Shown here piece after piece: positions 46,457-57,413 of a DNA stretch of 64,000 bases (position 1 is its first letter; each line of letters starts with the position of its first letter). The notes beneath the pieces were generated by a model. The model searched no databases. It was not told the origin of the DNA and saw only the letters and a program-made list of their open reading frames with translations. The stretch comes from Ophthalmolycus amberensis (lineage: Eukaryota > Chordata > Actinopteri > Perciformes > Zoarcidae), in NCBI GenBank assembly GCA_024529925.1, contig JAFEUB010001048.1:572001-636000 (forward strand), read 5' to 3'. Both the position numbers and the translations under genes were made by a program.

Positions 46457-47504
46457 TAGGGCTGGGCGGTATACCGGTTTCATTTTCCCGTACGATATGA
46501 ATTTTTCATATACCGTCATACACACAGCTGAAACAACTTCTGTTGCTCTTCAACTGACAGCAAAATATATTGTTCGCAGCTAGGAATGCTACAGACGGAG
46601 CTAGTTGTCTTACCTGTATTGCGAGGGAACCCGACTCATGGTTTACTTTTTAACTTCATAACAACAATTATTATAACAACAATTAACAACCCACAACTAA
46701 TGCTCTTTAACAGGGCAAAACACCACGACACAACAGTTTGTGACAGATAAACAATTTGTCGCACTAATAATTGTACATTTATAAAATTTCTCCGCCGAAC
46801 TGCATGCTGGGTAAAGCATGCAAATCGGAGGTGAAGGAAAGAGGAAGTGACAGAAGACACGCCACACAAACAGCTGTTCACCGCCAGTTGACCGGCCGTT
46901 CTTGTGTTAGTTTACGGCGTTAATTAATTAATGCATTAAGCCAGTGGCGGGCCGCTCAGTGTCCATGTACAGGCTCTGCCGCGAGTTGCAGAGTGTGCTG
47001 TGATTGTTCAGTGGGCGAGCATGTGACTATCGTTAAACGAAACTTAACAGCCAGCAGAGGCTGATGGGTAATGAATCACATCACGTGATGCCGTTTCAGC
47101 CAATCAAAATGCATTCTGACTGAGTTGAGCTGCACCATGATAGAGGGTGCTGAGCCGAGGAACGACTCTGCAGCGCAGTACGTTCAATGTTCAACTTGTG
47201 TAAAGTAAAATCCTAGAATGTGCTCTTTGTGTCGTGGCTTGTCATTAACGAAAGACGGTGGATCCCACAGCCAGACCATCTGAGAACATTATATTTTCTT
47301 GAATTTCGGCTTTTACATTTTCTAAATGCTCTAGCATTATTCAAACGACTCGTACATAGTTACAGCCTTAAAAACAAATAGAAGCTGTGGCTATAAGGTG
47401 GTATTTCAGCTGCAGGACAGCAGGTATAAAATGCACGCCCCGCCACTGCATTAAGGGGGAAAAAGTACCGTGATATGGATTTTTGGTCATACCGCCCAGC
47501 CCTA
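46457..47504. mobile_element. Non-autonomous hAT, TAGGGCTGGGCGGTAT family, TSD gtttccac
   Basis: Ends TAGGGCTGGGCGGTATACCG and inverted TAGGGCTGGGCGGTATGACC. Perfect duplication gtttccac at 46449-46456 and 47505-47512. A sister copy is at 62311-63277 and end fragments are at 57414-57697. It contains a nested hAT at 46942-47448. Confidence 0.92.
46942..47448. mobile_element. hAT nested inside the 46.5-kb hAT, CAGTGGC family
   Basis: Ends CAGTGGCGGGCCGC and inverted CAGTGGCGGGGCGTGC. Flanks cattaagc (46934-46941) and cattaagg (47449-47456) differ at one base. The sister host element at 62311 shows the empty site (ttaattaatgctttaacgcg, about 63166-63187), which confirms the insertion. Same family as 32345-33347. 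Confidence 0.88.
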
Positions 47505-47654
47505 GTTTCCACAGTACCTAACCGCAGACATTAATGAACTGGCAGCCAAGAAAAGATGCCAAACATATGCATATTATGCAGAAAATAATGTAGCCTACCT
47601 AAACATGTATTCTTTTTGCACTTTGTCGAATATCCCTTCTGTCCTGTTTATTGG

Positions 47655-47727
47655 TGACTATTTGGCCCTCAATGTGGTCACAATTTTTAGTTTTGGCCCT
47701 CTCTGTGGTTTAGTTCGACACCCCTGG
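47655..47727. mobile_element. hAT right-end fragment, CAGGGGTGTC family
   Basis: The stretch ending gttcgacacccctg (47727) reads, inverted, CAGGGGTGTCGAACTAAACC, like the ends of the element at 63288-63960. No partner left end was found nearby. Confidence 0.5.
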
Positions 47728-47830
47728 CATATACGGTATGCTGTATTATGCTAAAAGTTGTAATTTTGTAACGTTTTTGTTTGTTGGTGTGCCGCAGGAT
47801 CTTGTTAATGTAAAAAATGTGCTCTGAAGC

Positions 47831-49683
47831 CTGCTATCGCAAACATGTTAGCCACAACTTTTGAGATGGCCTTGAGGAAACTGTGAGAGTTTGAGCATCA
47901 AGTTGCCAAAGGTACCTTGACTGAGACTGTGCTGGGGGCAGTAACTGGATGTCCATTTGGACGTCAGTGGGCTATCAATTGAGTGCAATAGAAGGCAAAG
48001 AGCAGACCCGAAAAGGTAGTTGAAGCAGGGCAAAGCTCTAGCCTAAAATGTGGCTCACTGCTTTGTTGCCATGTCCAGCAGGTATTATGATGCAGTTAGA
48101 CGGCATCATACAGTCAGTATAGGGACGACTAGTGCCCCTCTGTATGTCTGTGAAGTCGTAGACTGTGGACGGTGTGGAACGGGTTTCATTGGAGTCATTG
48201 ACCGGACTTGTTATGACTGTGTGTGCGCCATGGATGTATAAAAATAACTGGATAGAGTGTTGGAGGGCGGAGCCCGTTCGTTGCGATGTACGGTGCTTAT
48301 TGGTGCATGAAGCCAAAAAACGCTTTGCTTTCGGGTATAAAAGCAAGTATAGAGCAAGCGCACTTTTCCTTTAACCCCACCCCCCTCCCGATAGCTTGGT
48401 GTGTACGCTCACACCACCAGGTCATAGAGGGTGAGGAGAAAGTAGTTCCTCTAAATAACAGGTGGGTCTGAGGTGGGAGGTCACCGAAACCTTTTTCCCA
48501 TAATTGCCAGTCAGACTGCGGTCTTTTGAGAAAACGTTTTGGATGGCGGCTTTATTGCTGACTTCTTGGATTTGACTTCATGGCCGAGTTTGCTGAATTG
48601 CCAATTTTCTCCCTTCTTCCAATTTTCTTTGCTTTGGATTACATTTTACAGAAAGTACAGCCTGTCACTGGCTGATAGAACTGTAATTAATACGGACTTG
48701 TAACATCTAACTCTACGTGTGTGCTTACTGCTGAAATTTCCTTCCGATAGCTCCTCATCTTTAGTTTATCCGACTGTCTTCCCCTCAAGAAGTCATTTTC
48801 TCTGCAAACTAGACAATGCCATTAACAATGCCACAGCCACAAGTTCATCTCCTTCATCTCCTTGTGAGTTTTATTTTCTGGTTCAATCCACATTGATTTT
48901 ATATGTCACTCTGTCTATGCCTTCTCTGCAAGGCCACATGCAGTAGGAGGGCTCTGCGAGCAGTCGAGCTCTCTTGTGTTATTTTTAATCATTAGCATTT
49001 ACATAACGGAGTAATTAATAGAGAGATAATGGGTTTTTAATCTCTTTTTCCCGTGTCTGTGTTTGAATCGAATGTTGCATAAGAGTTGTCATCGCTCGGT
49101 GCCACAAACGCACCGCCGCCTTGAACTGTTTTTAACCGCCCTCCCCCTTTTTTTGGTCTAAAGTGATGGTTCTGAACTCTTTGCACCACTTTAAGATGCA
49201 ATGTCACATTTAGCAGGTTTAAAGGCCAAGAGCGTCGCTGAAGCTCTCCCGCCTGTGCTGCTTTAACATCGGGTCCACGCTACCCCCGAAGCTTTGAACG
49301 CAGGCACAACGTGACCGATGTGTTCATTTGAGGAATTTGCAAAACATCGCAGTGAAACGGGATTATATTCATTTTTAAAATGATTTTGTTTCCATGTATG
49401 TCAAAGAAATTTGTCTGGTTACATAAAATCCTCATTGTATCAGTCACAGCTATTTCTGTGCTCCGTAGTGTACCCTCGCTTTATCCCGTTGGGATTTGTG
49501 ATAATGGATTTTTTAGCTTTCCCTAGGAACACCGTGGAAGCAGCAAAAGCCTCACAAGCACCGCATTGCCTCTGTTGAACTCCGGTGTTTCACAGAGAGG
49601 CATCAGGTGCGGTGCTTCACTCCGAGTCACGTTAAGTGTTTGAACGCCACTATGGCTGCCACTCGGGTTTATAATCTGCTGTA
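47831..49683. other. Intron sequence, nothing recognised
   Basis: No host exon or repeat ends found. Frames of 60-100 codons at 48038-48471 overlap on both strands without motifs. Confidence 0.45.
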
Positions 49684-50529
49684 CAACAGAGTAGGGTTGT
49701 CACGATACCAAAATTATGACTTCGATACGATACCTGCCATAAGTATCACGATACCGATACTTACGATACGATACCAGAATTCGATACAATAGCACAAATA
49801 CGATACGATACTGGTATATTTATCTATAATAGTAATAAATAAAACATCTGTACAGTTCCCTTTTTTACCAGCTTGTTCCTGCCCAGCTTTTTGAACACTT
49901 AACAAATGGCATTTATATCACGATCACGATTTTGGCTGCCACGATTAAATGAGCATGATCGTCTGCGATATTGACGTTAAAAAGTGCCGACATCATCTTA
50001 TCTATATTTTCCCTCCACGAGATGCACCGTGATCAGGACCAGTCCGATGCAAAGAGCCGCACACTAGCCCGAATGCAGCACAACAATGGAAGTGGAAGCA
50101 GTGCTCCTGCCCATCCAAATGTGACAGTGCAACAAAAAATTTATGAATAATCGTGATCGCAATATTGATCAAAATAATCGCGATTATGATTTTGGCCATA
50201 ATCGTGCAGCCCTACTACAAGGTGCCACGATTTCAGCTGACTCTGCTGGTCTGACTGTCTGTGGGAGTGGGTGGGTAAACAATGCTTCATTTACTTGCAT
50301 AGTGAGTTTGATATTTTCACTTCATATTTTATCTTAATTCATGGAATAATTATTTTTCCTTAACTAAAAATAAAAAGAATTAGCTCAAGATCCACCCTCA
50401 GGCTCCACCAGCATGGAGCCATTTTGCATGAATTGTGTTTCATTTAGTACATTTAGTTTGTGTGCATTGTGACCTCATGATCATATAGGCTTGTTGTCAA
50501 ACTAGGCTAAGGCTACTCGTGTTAGCTGT

Positions 50530-51411
50530 CTATGGGTGAGCTTGGGGGTGTTCATGTTTATCATCACATTTGCTTACCCGTCGTTCTTTGAACTCTTTGA
50601 AAAGTTCGGGGTGTCTGTCTGAAAGGTGCTTTGCCATGTTAAACGTGTTGCCTCCCTTGGTCTGTGGCTTTGAAACACGTTTCGCAGACGGGTCTCTGTA
50701 TGTCAGTGGGGACCGTACACGGACCCCCATTTCCGCTTTTGGTTTAGTTTTTTCCGTTTTTGGTTTGAAACGAGAAACGAGAATATCATGGTATTTCCGT
50801 ATTGTCGTTTTTTCGACTGAACGGTAAAACAGACTATCAAAACGTACACGGACCTTGATGCATGTCTCACTCGCTGTGAGTGCGAGCTGCTTGTTGCTTT
50901 GTGAGCGCTGGGCCGCCCCGCCCCCTTGCAGTCAATGCCTGCAGGCAGCATGACAAGGCAAGGCAAGGCAAGGCAAGTTTATTTGTATAGCACATTTCAA
51001 CAACAAGGTAATTCAAAGTGCTTCACATGAAACCATTAAAAGCATAAAGGCAAAAGTAAAGGAGATTTAAAACATACATTGAAACAATAATCGATGTCTC
51101 CCTGAGACATTACGCTGCACGCAATCAACCAAACAATCAATGTTAGACGTGTTTCCTCACTTGGTCTGTGTGGCTTTGAAACACGTTTCGCAGACGGGTC
51201 TCTGTAGGTCAGTGGGCTTTCCTTCACTGTCTGCAATATAGCCAAAGTACTTCCAGATGATACTTCTGGCATCTTGTTTTCCAACAAGCCGAGAACGGTC
51301 GGTAAAAGCTCCTGCCATGTCTCCCCTGTGATCACTCGCTGTGAGGGCGCGCTGCCTGTTGCTGTGAGCGCACTGTGCAGCCCCGCCCCCTTGCATGCCT
51401 GCAGGCAGCAT
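50530..51411 (-). pseudogene. hAT transposase BED-finger pieces, partly duplicated
   Basis: From 51411 leftwards the minus strand reads RSIIWKYFGYIADSEGKP and LQRPVCETCFKATQTK, the first half of a BED-type finger (ZBED4/6-like). A second piece at 50730-50530 repeats the region in other frames and then gives GGNTFNMAKHLSDRHPELF, the second half with the paired His. The words cgcagacgggtctctgta and tttgaaacacgtttcg occur in both pieces (about 50665-50700 and 51175-51210), so part of the exon was duplicated around a LINE tail. No full transposase remains. Confidence 0.7.
50953..51085 (-). mobile_element. LINE 3' end with (CAAGG)n tail captured in a hAT
   Basis: Five GGCAA-type units (50953-50977) are followed by gtttatttgtatagcacatt and aattcaaagtgcttcacatg. 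The design matches the LINE end at 37090-37145. Part of the adjoining sequence (aaccattaaaagcataaagg) is also present, inverted, in the sibling hAT near 58925-58970, so it was inside the hAT before one copy moved. Confidence 0.65.
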
Positions 51412-51560
51412 GACAGGGAGCGGAGCAGCGAGAGCGCTCTGATCGCGCGCTATTTTAATAAAGTATCGATACTAAAAATGTGCAAAATCGTATCGTTTTT
51501 AACGTACAGGTACCGCGGTACCTTTTTAGTATCGATACACCGTGCAACCCTACAACAGAG

Positions 51561-53948
51561 GGAGTTCTCCCCTCTGTCGACGTCCTGTCTCAGATGGAGG
51601 AATCAATTCATAAAGACTGGTTTGACAAAAGTCATAATAATCAACTCTACCAAGGATTGCATCAGTCTGTCAACAAGGTATCTCAAAAATCTATGATCAG
51701 ATTTCCATCAAATGTGCTGGACACAAAGAAGAATGGATCCATTTTAGTTGTGATGAGTCAGTTATTTACACACACACACGCACACATGCGCTGCATTCTT
51801 GACGTCATTTGGCTTTGGTAAGGGAGCAGATTTCGGAGCCACTGGGGTGTCTGTGCAGCCTGTTCACCCAATTCTAGAGAATACACAACACCTGCACTGA
51901 CCTAAATGATTCATAATGACACACACACACACATGTCTGATTCTCCTCAGCAGCCACTTGTTATTGTTGTGTGTTCCCAATCTTTTCTGCCTGCATGTCA
52001 ACACAGTCTTTCTCTCGCTTGAGATGTATCTTCGGTCACAGCTTACTGAGCTGTTAAATCTTTAATGTGTCTGACAACTGCAACATTAGTTGATGCCAAT
52101 GGGGCTTCACATGTAGGGCTGTCAATTAAGCTGTTGACACAAACGCTCGGGGGGGGGGGGGGGGGCGTACTTCTTTACGCCGCACAATGATGCGTGTTGT
52201 GGCAACTGTTGCGGTCTGTTTCTGTGCGCGGTGACATAATCTTACACCAGCATGTGTGAATATGTGGTCAGTCACAGTTCATCCCAAGATAAACATAACT
52301 TGAATATTAATCAGCCGTATGGAGGGCTTTTTTAAAATGTCATTTTTCCAACATCTTAAGTGACGTCATCAAAATGCTTTGGACAAATCCTCAAAAGACG
52401 ATCCACTTTAGGAGGGACAGTTGTGATCAGTATGTATGATCAGGCTGACATTTTAGGGTGACATTTTTGTGACATTTTGTCCTATTGGGGCCACGGAGAT
52501 GGTGAACATGGCACGCATTAAGTAGTCTTTAGAGCGTCTGTGTGTGTGTGTGCACCGTGGGGGTTCCAACCTCTGCAATAATTGCATTGCTTTGGGGTCA
52601 CGGGGTGCAGATGATATTGTTATTAAAAGTCATGTTGAGTCTTTTGCAAATGCAAATCAGTATGAATTCAAGTGCAGCAGTTAAATTATGTGTGTGTGTG
52701 TGTTTGTGGGTGTGTGGGTTTGCGGTTACCGGTGTGGGCAGCACGGGCTGTGGTTGCCTTGACGACCCTGGCACACTCGCCAGTGGTTCTGCGTGTAACC
52801 GATGAATAATTCAGGGCAGTCGGAGACGGCAGGCTTTCCCCAGGAGGACGGGATCTTGTTCCCACGAGTCACCTGTGCCCAGAGCTCTGGCCGCTCTGTC
52901 CCGACTCCGTTATGGGACATGTTTTATGTCATACAATCGGAGAGATCAGTTCGACTGTAAACCCTGAAGATGGATCTGCGTACCACACACACACAAACAA
53001 TTATCTTATGTATCAGACTGGTATGATTCCAAAAATGTGCTTTCTTCTTCAACTTTCTTTGGTTGCTAATATTTGGTCGGCCTGATATTGAAATGGCAAA
53101 AGAACTCGGGGCGAGGTCCTCTGCTGCTGATGTTTCTGTCCTAGTGGGGAGCTCATCGTATTCACTCAGCATCCCTGGGTGTAAATCATTCACTGATGAG
53201 ATGAGGAGACTGAAAACCAGGAGGGCTCTGGGGCAAAGTACTGATAGCAACTCGCTCACAGCAGAGGCACGCACTGGTATTTTAAGGCTGCCAATACCCT
53301 CTGCCTGTCACGTCAGGGGACACACCTTGATGTTTGTAAGTGTGGAGTTACCATTCTCAGTTTTGACAGTTGGATCTTCTGAATTATGAAAGAATGCGTA
53401 TCGAGAACCAGATCCAGAACAGCGTGCACTCATTGGCTGTCTGATTATAGCATACAAGGTGTTTGAAGATAATTACACAAGCATTAGGAAACTAATAAGC
53501 ACTGTTACCTTTTGCAACAGATTCCGAGACAAAAGAGGCTGAAACGGCCAAGCTGTAAACCAGATGCATGATGGGATTACTAATGTTGCTGCTGCAGACA
53601 GTATGTGCATATATGCAGTATAGTATAAACTCTTACAAATATGCAGGAACAGTGTGTGTACTCGAGGTGAGTGATGCTGTTTGAATACATGAGGTACAGC
53701 TCGACTCCTCCGTCCCATTCTGCCTATAAACCTTCTCTGAGTAGCTCGGGCTTGTAAACACACTCTAGAGCTCATTGAGGGTGCGTGACGAACCTGCTGT
53801 GATAGCAAGTGTAATTCTGTGATTTCATAGAACGTCCTGAGCCTAATTACCTCCAGTATTGCAGCGTGTGTAGCGCAGGACAACTCATGAAATAAAGCGC
53901 GACTGTCACAGAAATTGAAGTGTAAACTTTAATTCCAGTGAATTAAAT
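51561..53948. other. Intron sequence with simple repeats
   Basis: A run of 17 G residues (52149-52165) and CA/TG runs (about 51770-51787, 51918-51934, 52539-52552, 52690-52704, 52983-52998) are the only patterns. No exon recognised. Confidence 0.45.
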
Positions 53949-54192
53949 CAGGGGTTCTTAACCTTTTTGACCTCGGGGCCCAACTTTTCAAGTACAAAGT
54001 GTCCCGGGGCCCATTCAAATATTAACACTGTATTAGTTTAACTAATTGATCTCACTCTTGGTTTGATTTGTATTCAATAACTATATTAAATCCACTTACA
54101 GTTTAACAAGCAAAACCCTTGTCAAATAAATGAGATGATACAATGTGATGATCACAAAGACATTTATTTATCATGTGTATGTAAACCTGCAT

Positions 54193-54270
54193 ACACAACA
54201 AGAAGCCCAACAGGCTTTCCCACGAGCGTTGGATGTTTCGTCGCTAAGTGTCGCTTTATTTTTGAAGGCT
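54193..54270 (-). pseudogene. hAT transposase BED-finger fragment, copy 2
   Basis: The minus strand reads KPSKIKRHLATKHPTLVGKP then VGLLVV, equivalent to the segment at 6416-6336. Both copies diverge at the same word tacacaac. Only this piece of the finger remains. Confidence 0.65.
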
Positions 54271-55077
54271 TCAAATAAAACCAAATAAAATGTGTCTGGA
54301 GCTACAAAAGCTATTTGATATCACAGCTTTTAAAGTGTTATATAGTTATATTATATATACAAAAACTACAGTTTGTTGTATTTATGAAAATATAGAACAA
54401 GAATAAAGACAATTCTTGACATTTTATTGCAATTTTACCTGATATAACAATATCAAACTCTTATGTAGAGGAGAGTTTTCTGCAGCAGCTGAGGAATCGC
54501 TCTTTTTCGCTCATCTCCAGCGTGACACTTTTCAGCACATGCTGTGTGCTTGTTCTGGAAGCATAGAGGTAAGTCAGCATCGTTGGCAGTGAAAGCAAAT
54601 GAAGACGTCCACGCAGAGTTAAACTCTCTATTTTCCTCCGTGACTTTTCTTTATTTGGATTTATCCATTGATAGTTTGCAGAGGGCGGGGTCTGAAAATC
54701 ATGATCAGCCATTCGCGTTCGCGGGGGGAAAGCGCTTGACAGGGGTAGAGGATTTAACTGCCTGTGGGAATAATTAACATATAAGATTCTGTTCATTCTT
54801 GCTTGTAAATTATATTCTCTCTCTGAACACGTTTCTCTTTTTGGAGAACGTCATGCAAGATATCTTCTTCGATCGGCACAATTTCCCTGCTCTTCTTTCT
54901 ATTTCCTCGTCTCTCCCTCGTGTGTCACGGTGTGTGTAAATCTCGCTCGAGTCAGGAAACTTGTCAGAATACTCATATTTGATTGGCTGAGCTGCATCAC
55001 CTGATGTGATTTGCAATGCATTGGTCGGTGTGTTTCCGAACAAGTGCCGTAACGGCTGAATAAGAGGCGCCGGTTAA

Positions 55078-57030
55078 AGATAAGATAAGATAAGATAAGA
55101 TAATCCTTTATTAGTCCCTCAGTGGGGAAATTACAGGATTACAGCAGCATTGCTCACAAGTAATAAAATAAAGATAAAAAACAAGTAATATAATAAACTA
55201 AACAGTAAACAGTAGAACAGTAATAAAATACGACAGTAAGAAGAGTATTAGATATACTAAATGTGCCAGTATATACAGAATATACAGAATATACAGAATA
55301 TACAGGCGGATCAGGTAAATACTTAAAACATATTGGATATTGCACGGATTAGATGAGATATTGCACCAGGTGAATGAATTAAAGTGTTCAGTGTGTGCAA
55401 AGTGTTCGTGTTCAAGTGTTCAGTGTGTTAGTGGTCCACCGAGAGCAGTTTGTTGTGCAGCCTGACAGCAGCGGGGAGAAAGGACTTGCGGTACCTCTCC
55501 CTCAGACACCGGGGGTGAATCAGCCGGTGACTGAAGGAGCTGTGCAGAGCTGCCAGAGTGTCCTGCATGGGGTGGGAGGCGTGGCTCATCAGGGATGAGA
55601 GCTTCGCCATCATCCTCCTGTCTCCCACCACCTCCACAGTATCCAGTGGACATCCCAGCACGCTGCTGGCCTTCCTCACCAGTTTGTCCAGTCTCCTCCT
55701 GTCAGCTGCCGCGATGCTGCTGTTCCAGAAGACCACTCCATAGAAGATGGCTGATGCCACCACGGAGTCGAAGAAGGTCTTCAGGAGTGCTCCCTGCACC
55801 CCAAAAGACCTCAGTCTCCTCAGCAGAAAGAGTCTGCTCTGTCCTTTTTTATAAAGAGCGTGAGCGTGGTCAGTCCAGTCCAGTTTATTGTTCAAGTGAA
55901 CACCCAGGTACTTATACGACTTCACGACCTCAATGTCCAGTCCCTGGATGCTCACCGGTGTCGGAGGAGGGCGTTTACCCCGGCGGAAGTCCACGACCAG
56001 CTCCTTGGTCTTGCTGGAGTTGATGTGGAGGCGGTTCCGCTGGCACCATCCTAAAAAGTCCTGGTTTAGTTCCCTGTATTCTCTGTCATCATCGGCGGAG
56101 ATGAGGCCGACGATTGGAGAGTCGTCAGAGAACTTTTGCAGGTGGCAGTTTGCAGAGTTGTGTTTGAAGTCCGAGGTGTAAATGGAGAAAAGGAATGGAG
56201 CTAGAACGGTTCCCTGTGGGGCCCCTGTGCTGCAGGACACCCGATCTGACTCACACTCCCGTATCCGCACATACTGTGGACGGTTGGTGAGGTAGTCCAG
56301 GATCCATGCAGTGAGGTGGTGGTCCACCCCGGTCTGCTCCAGCTTGTCCCTCAGAAGCAAAGGCTGGATGGTGTTGAAGGCACTGGAGAAGTCGTAGAAC
56401 ATGACTCTCACAGTGCTTCCAGCCTTTTCCAGGTGAGAGAGGCATCTCTGCAGCAGGAAGATGACGGCGTCATCCACCCCGATGCCGGACTGGTAGGCGA
56501 ACTGAAGTGGGTCCAGGGATGAACTCACCAGAGGGCGGAGATGGGCAAGGACCAGCCTCTCCAGGGTCTTCATCAGGTGGGATGTCAACGCCACCGGCCT
56601 GTAGCTGTTGAGGTCCTTGGGCCGCGGGTTCTTTGGTACCGGTACCACGCAGGATGTCTTCCATAGCTGTGGTACTTTCCTCAGCCTCAAGCTCAAGTTG
56701 AATATGTGCTCCGCTATCCCGCACAGCTGGTCTGCGCAGGTTTTGAGGAGCCTTGAGCTGATGCCGTCTGGACCCGTGGCCTTCCTCGCCTTGATCCTCC
56801 TCAGTTCATTCCTCACTTGGTTGAGGGACACTCTGGGGGGTGGGGTGCTGTGTGTTGGAGTGGGGGTGGGTTGCTGGTCGTAGGGTGCTGGGTGTGAGAG
56901 GTGTGGAGGGGAGCCGAGTGCTGTGGGAAGGGGGGAGGTGGAGGGGGGGTAATAATCCACAGGGGATGCAGATGATGGGGATGATGGGGGTTGCAGCAGC
57001 AGGGAGGACTGGGTGGGGGGAGTTTAAAGT
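55078..57030 (-). mobile_element. 5'-truncated LINE (Rex1/L2-like), copy 2
   Basis: The inverted, longer partner of 4223-5856. The 3' end at the left has a GATAA tail (55079-55103) and ttagtccctcagtggggaaa (55111-55130). The 5' side reaches about 57030, beyond the start of the long frame, without endonuclease sequence. A ttaaag word occurs at both junctions, too short to be sure of a target duplication. Confidence 0.85.
55428..56960 (-). CDS. LINE reverse transcriptase, 510-codon open frame
   Basis: An uninterrupted frame. Residues 1-50 are Pro/Thr/Ser-rich. ARKATGPDGISSRLLK (58-73) and YRPVALTSHLMKTLERLV (120-137) are RT blocks 0-2; motif A YDFSSAFNTI has D190; STGAPQGTVLAPFLFS (244-259) is motif B; FSDD (277-280) is motif C. 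It ends AVRLHNKLLSVDH. The enzyme performs target-primed reverse transcription. Full-length relatives carry an apurinic-type endonuclease upstream, which this copy has lost. Four residues differ from copy 1 in the shared part (for example FSDDSP here versus FSDDSA). The open frame reflects youth more than function. Confidence 0.85.
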   Translation of the reverse strand: MDYYPPSTSPLPTALGSPPHLSHPAPYDQQPTPTPTHSTPPPRVSLNQVRNELRRIKARKATGPDGISSRLLKTCADQLCGIAEHIFNLSLRLRKVPQLWKTSCVVPVPKNPRPKDLNSYRPVALTSHLMKTLERLVLAHLRPLVSSSLDPLQFAYQSGIGVDDAVIFLLQRCLSHLEKAGSTVRVMFYDFSSAFNTIQPLLLRDKLEQTGVDHHLTAWILDYLTNRPQYVRIRECESDRVSCSTGAPQGTVLAPFLFSIYTSDFKHNSANCHLQKFSDDSPIVGLISADDDREYRELNQDFLGWCQRNRLHINSSKTKELVVDFRRGKRPPPTPVSIQGLDIEVVKSYKYLGVHLNNKLDWTDHAHALYKKGQSRLFLLRRLRSFGVQGALLKTFFDSVVASAIFYGVVFWNSSIAAADRRRLDKLVRKASSVLGCPLDTVEVVGDRRMMAKLSSLMSHASHPMQDTLAALHSSFSHRLIHPRCLRERYRKSFLPAAVRLHNKLLSVDH

Positions 57031-57180
57031 ATAAACTCAGTGCCTAATATGTATAATTCCGAATTATCAATCGGATTTAGGGCCTGGGTCCGGATCCGGT
57101 CCGCCAGTTGGGGACCCCTGATGTAGACTCAGGGAGCCGCAACAGATGGGCTGAAGAGCCGCAGGTTGCCAACCCCTGGG
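57031..57180. mobile_element. Stacked hAT right-end fragments
   Basis: Two hAT-like ends in the same orientation: ...ccagttggggacccctg (ends about 57120; inverted CAGGGGTCCCCAACTGG) and ...gccgcaggttgccaacccctg (ends about 57178; inverted CAGGGGTTGGCAACCTGC). Neither has its partner end here. Confidence 0.45.
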
Positions 57181-57413
57181 CCAGCGGCTAGCTGAGTGTC
57201 TTCTTCTGCATATTGGAGCTTGTTAAACAACTGACTGACGCATTACCGCCACCAGGTGGTGGGAAGCTATATTGTAACTGAGCGTCTCATGGATAACAGT
57301 AATATCTCCGGTGTCTTCAATTGATAACCTATGCAGTCCCGCGGCCCACAGGTGCAAAACTGAAAGTTTTTTGCGGCCCTCTAGGTGGCGCTCGCGGCCC
57401 AATCGTGGGCAAT

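Larger units (their letters stand above)
43373..47545 (+). pseudogene. hAT transposase pseudogene in five pieces
   Basis: Piece 1 (43373-43815) opens MEKYLKRK, breaks frame, and later reads LCNITKHLTALNLQLQG and FADKLGALGTDFTWRFADFA. Piece 2 (44836-44958) continues KPFTVDV, ELIYLQCNDT, KAKYDSEGTAQFPSF. Piece 3 (about 45209-45326) is the C-terminal dimerisation region: LHAAQMLCMFGSTYLREQLF, SVIKMNKNPHRSRLKDAHLH. Piece 4 (46438-46448) and piece 5 (47513-47545) give ILRV and, after a one-base shift, LTADINELAAKKRCQ. This matches GTF2IRD2/SCAND3-type hAT transposases (catalytic DDE with hAT-C dimer domain). All intervening blocks are later insertions, each with its own target duplication except the SINE. 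Confidence 0.82.
43132..47830 (+). mobile_element. Outer hAT (GTF2IRD2/SCAND3-like transposase), heavily interrupted
   Basis: The left end CAGTGATGTTCAACCGCTGTG at 43132 resembles hAT ends of the CAGTGGTTCTCAACC type. Likely right-end sequence ggtgtgccgcaggatcttg is at about 47785-47805. Between them a transposase pseudogene is split by a hAT (43816-44827), a SINE (44961-45206), a hAT (45335-46429) and a hAT (46457-47504) that itself holds a hAT (46942-47448). The right boundary is approximate and no outer duplication was found. Confidence 0.7.
49692..51552 (-). mobile_element. hAT, TAGGGTTGTCACGATACC family, perfect TSD caacagag
   Basis: The left end TAGGGTTGTCACGATACC and right end, inverted, TAGGGTTGCACGGTGTATCG share the TAGGGTTG core, with GATACGATACC words inside. 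Perfect duplication caacagag at 49684-49691 and 51553-51560. At 1,861 bp it keeps minus-strand BED-finger transposase pieces and a captured LINE tail (50953-51085). A sibling in the other orientation is at 58730-59867. Confidence 0.92.
53949..57409 (-). mobile_element. hAT element remnant (ZBED5/FAM200-like family), copy 2
   Basis: The left end CAGGGGTTCTTAACC at 53949 is the same as at 2788 for about 70 bp. The right arm 57180-57409 matches 6607-6835 (gctagctgagtgtcttcttc, gacgcattaccgccacc, cccgcggcccacaggtg). It contains the transposase piece KPSKIKRHLATKHPTLVGKP on the minus strand (54270-54193). The true right terminus is missing at 57409, where a different hAT end begins. A LINE (55078-57030) is inserted, and 54895-55010 matches the hAT at 32345. 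Confidence 0.65.

Noticed and set aside
50953..50977. Direct-repeat cluster as a CRISPR-like array
   Set aside because: It is a 5-bp microsatellite tail of a LINE with no spacers, in animal DNA.
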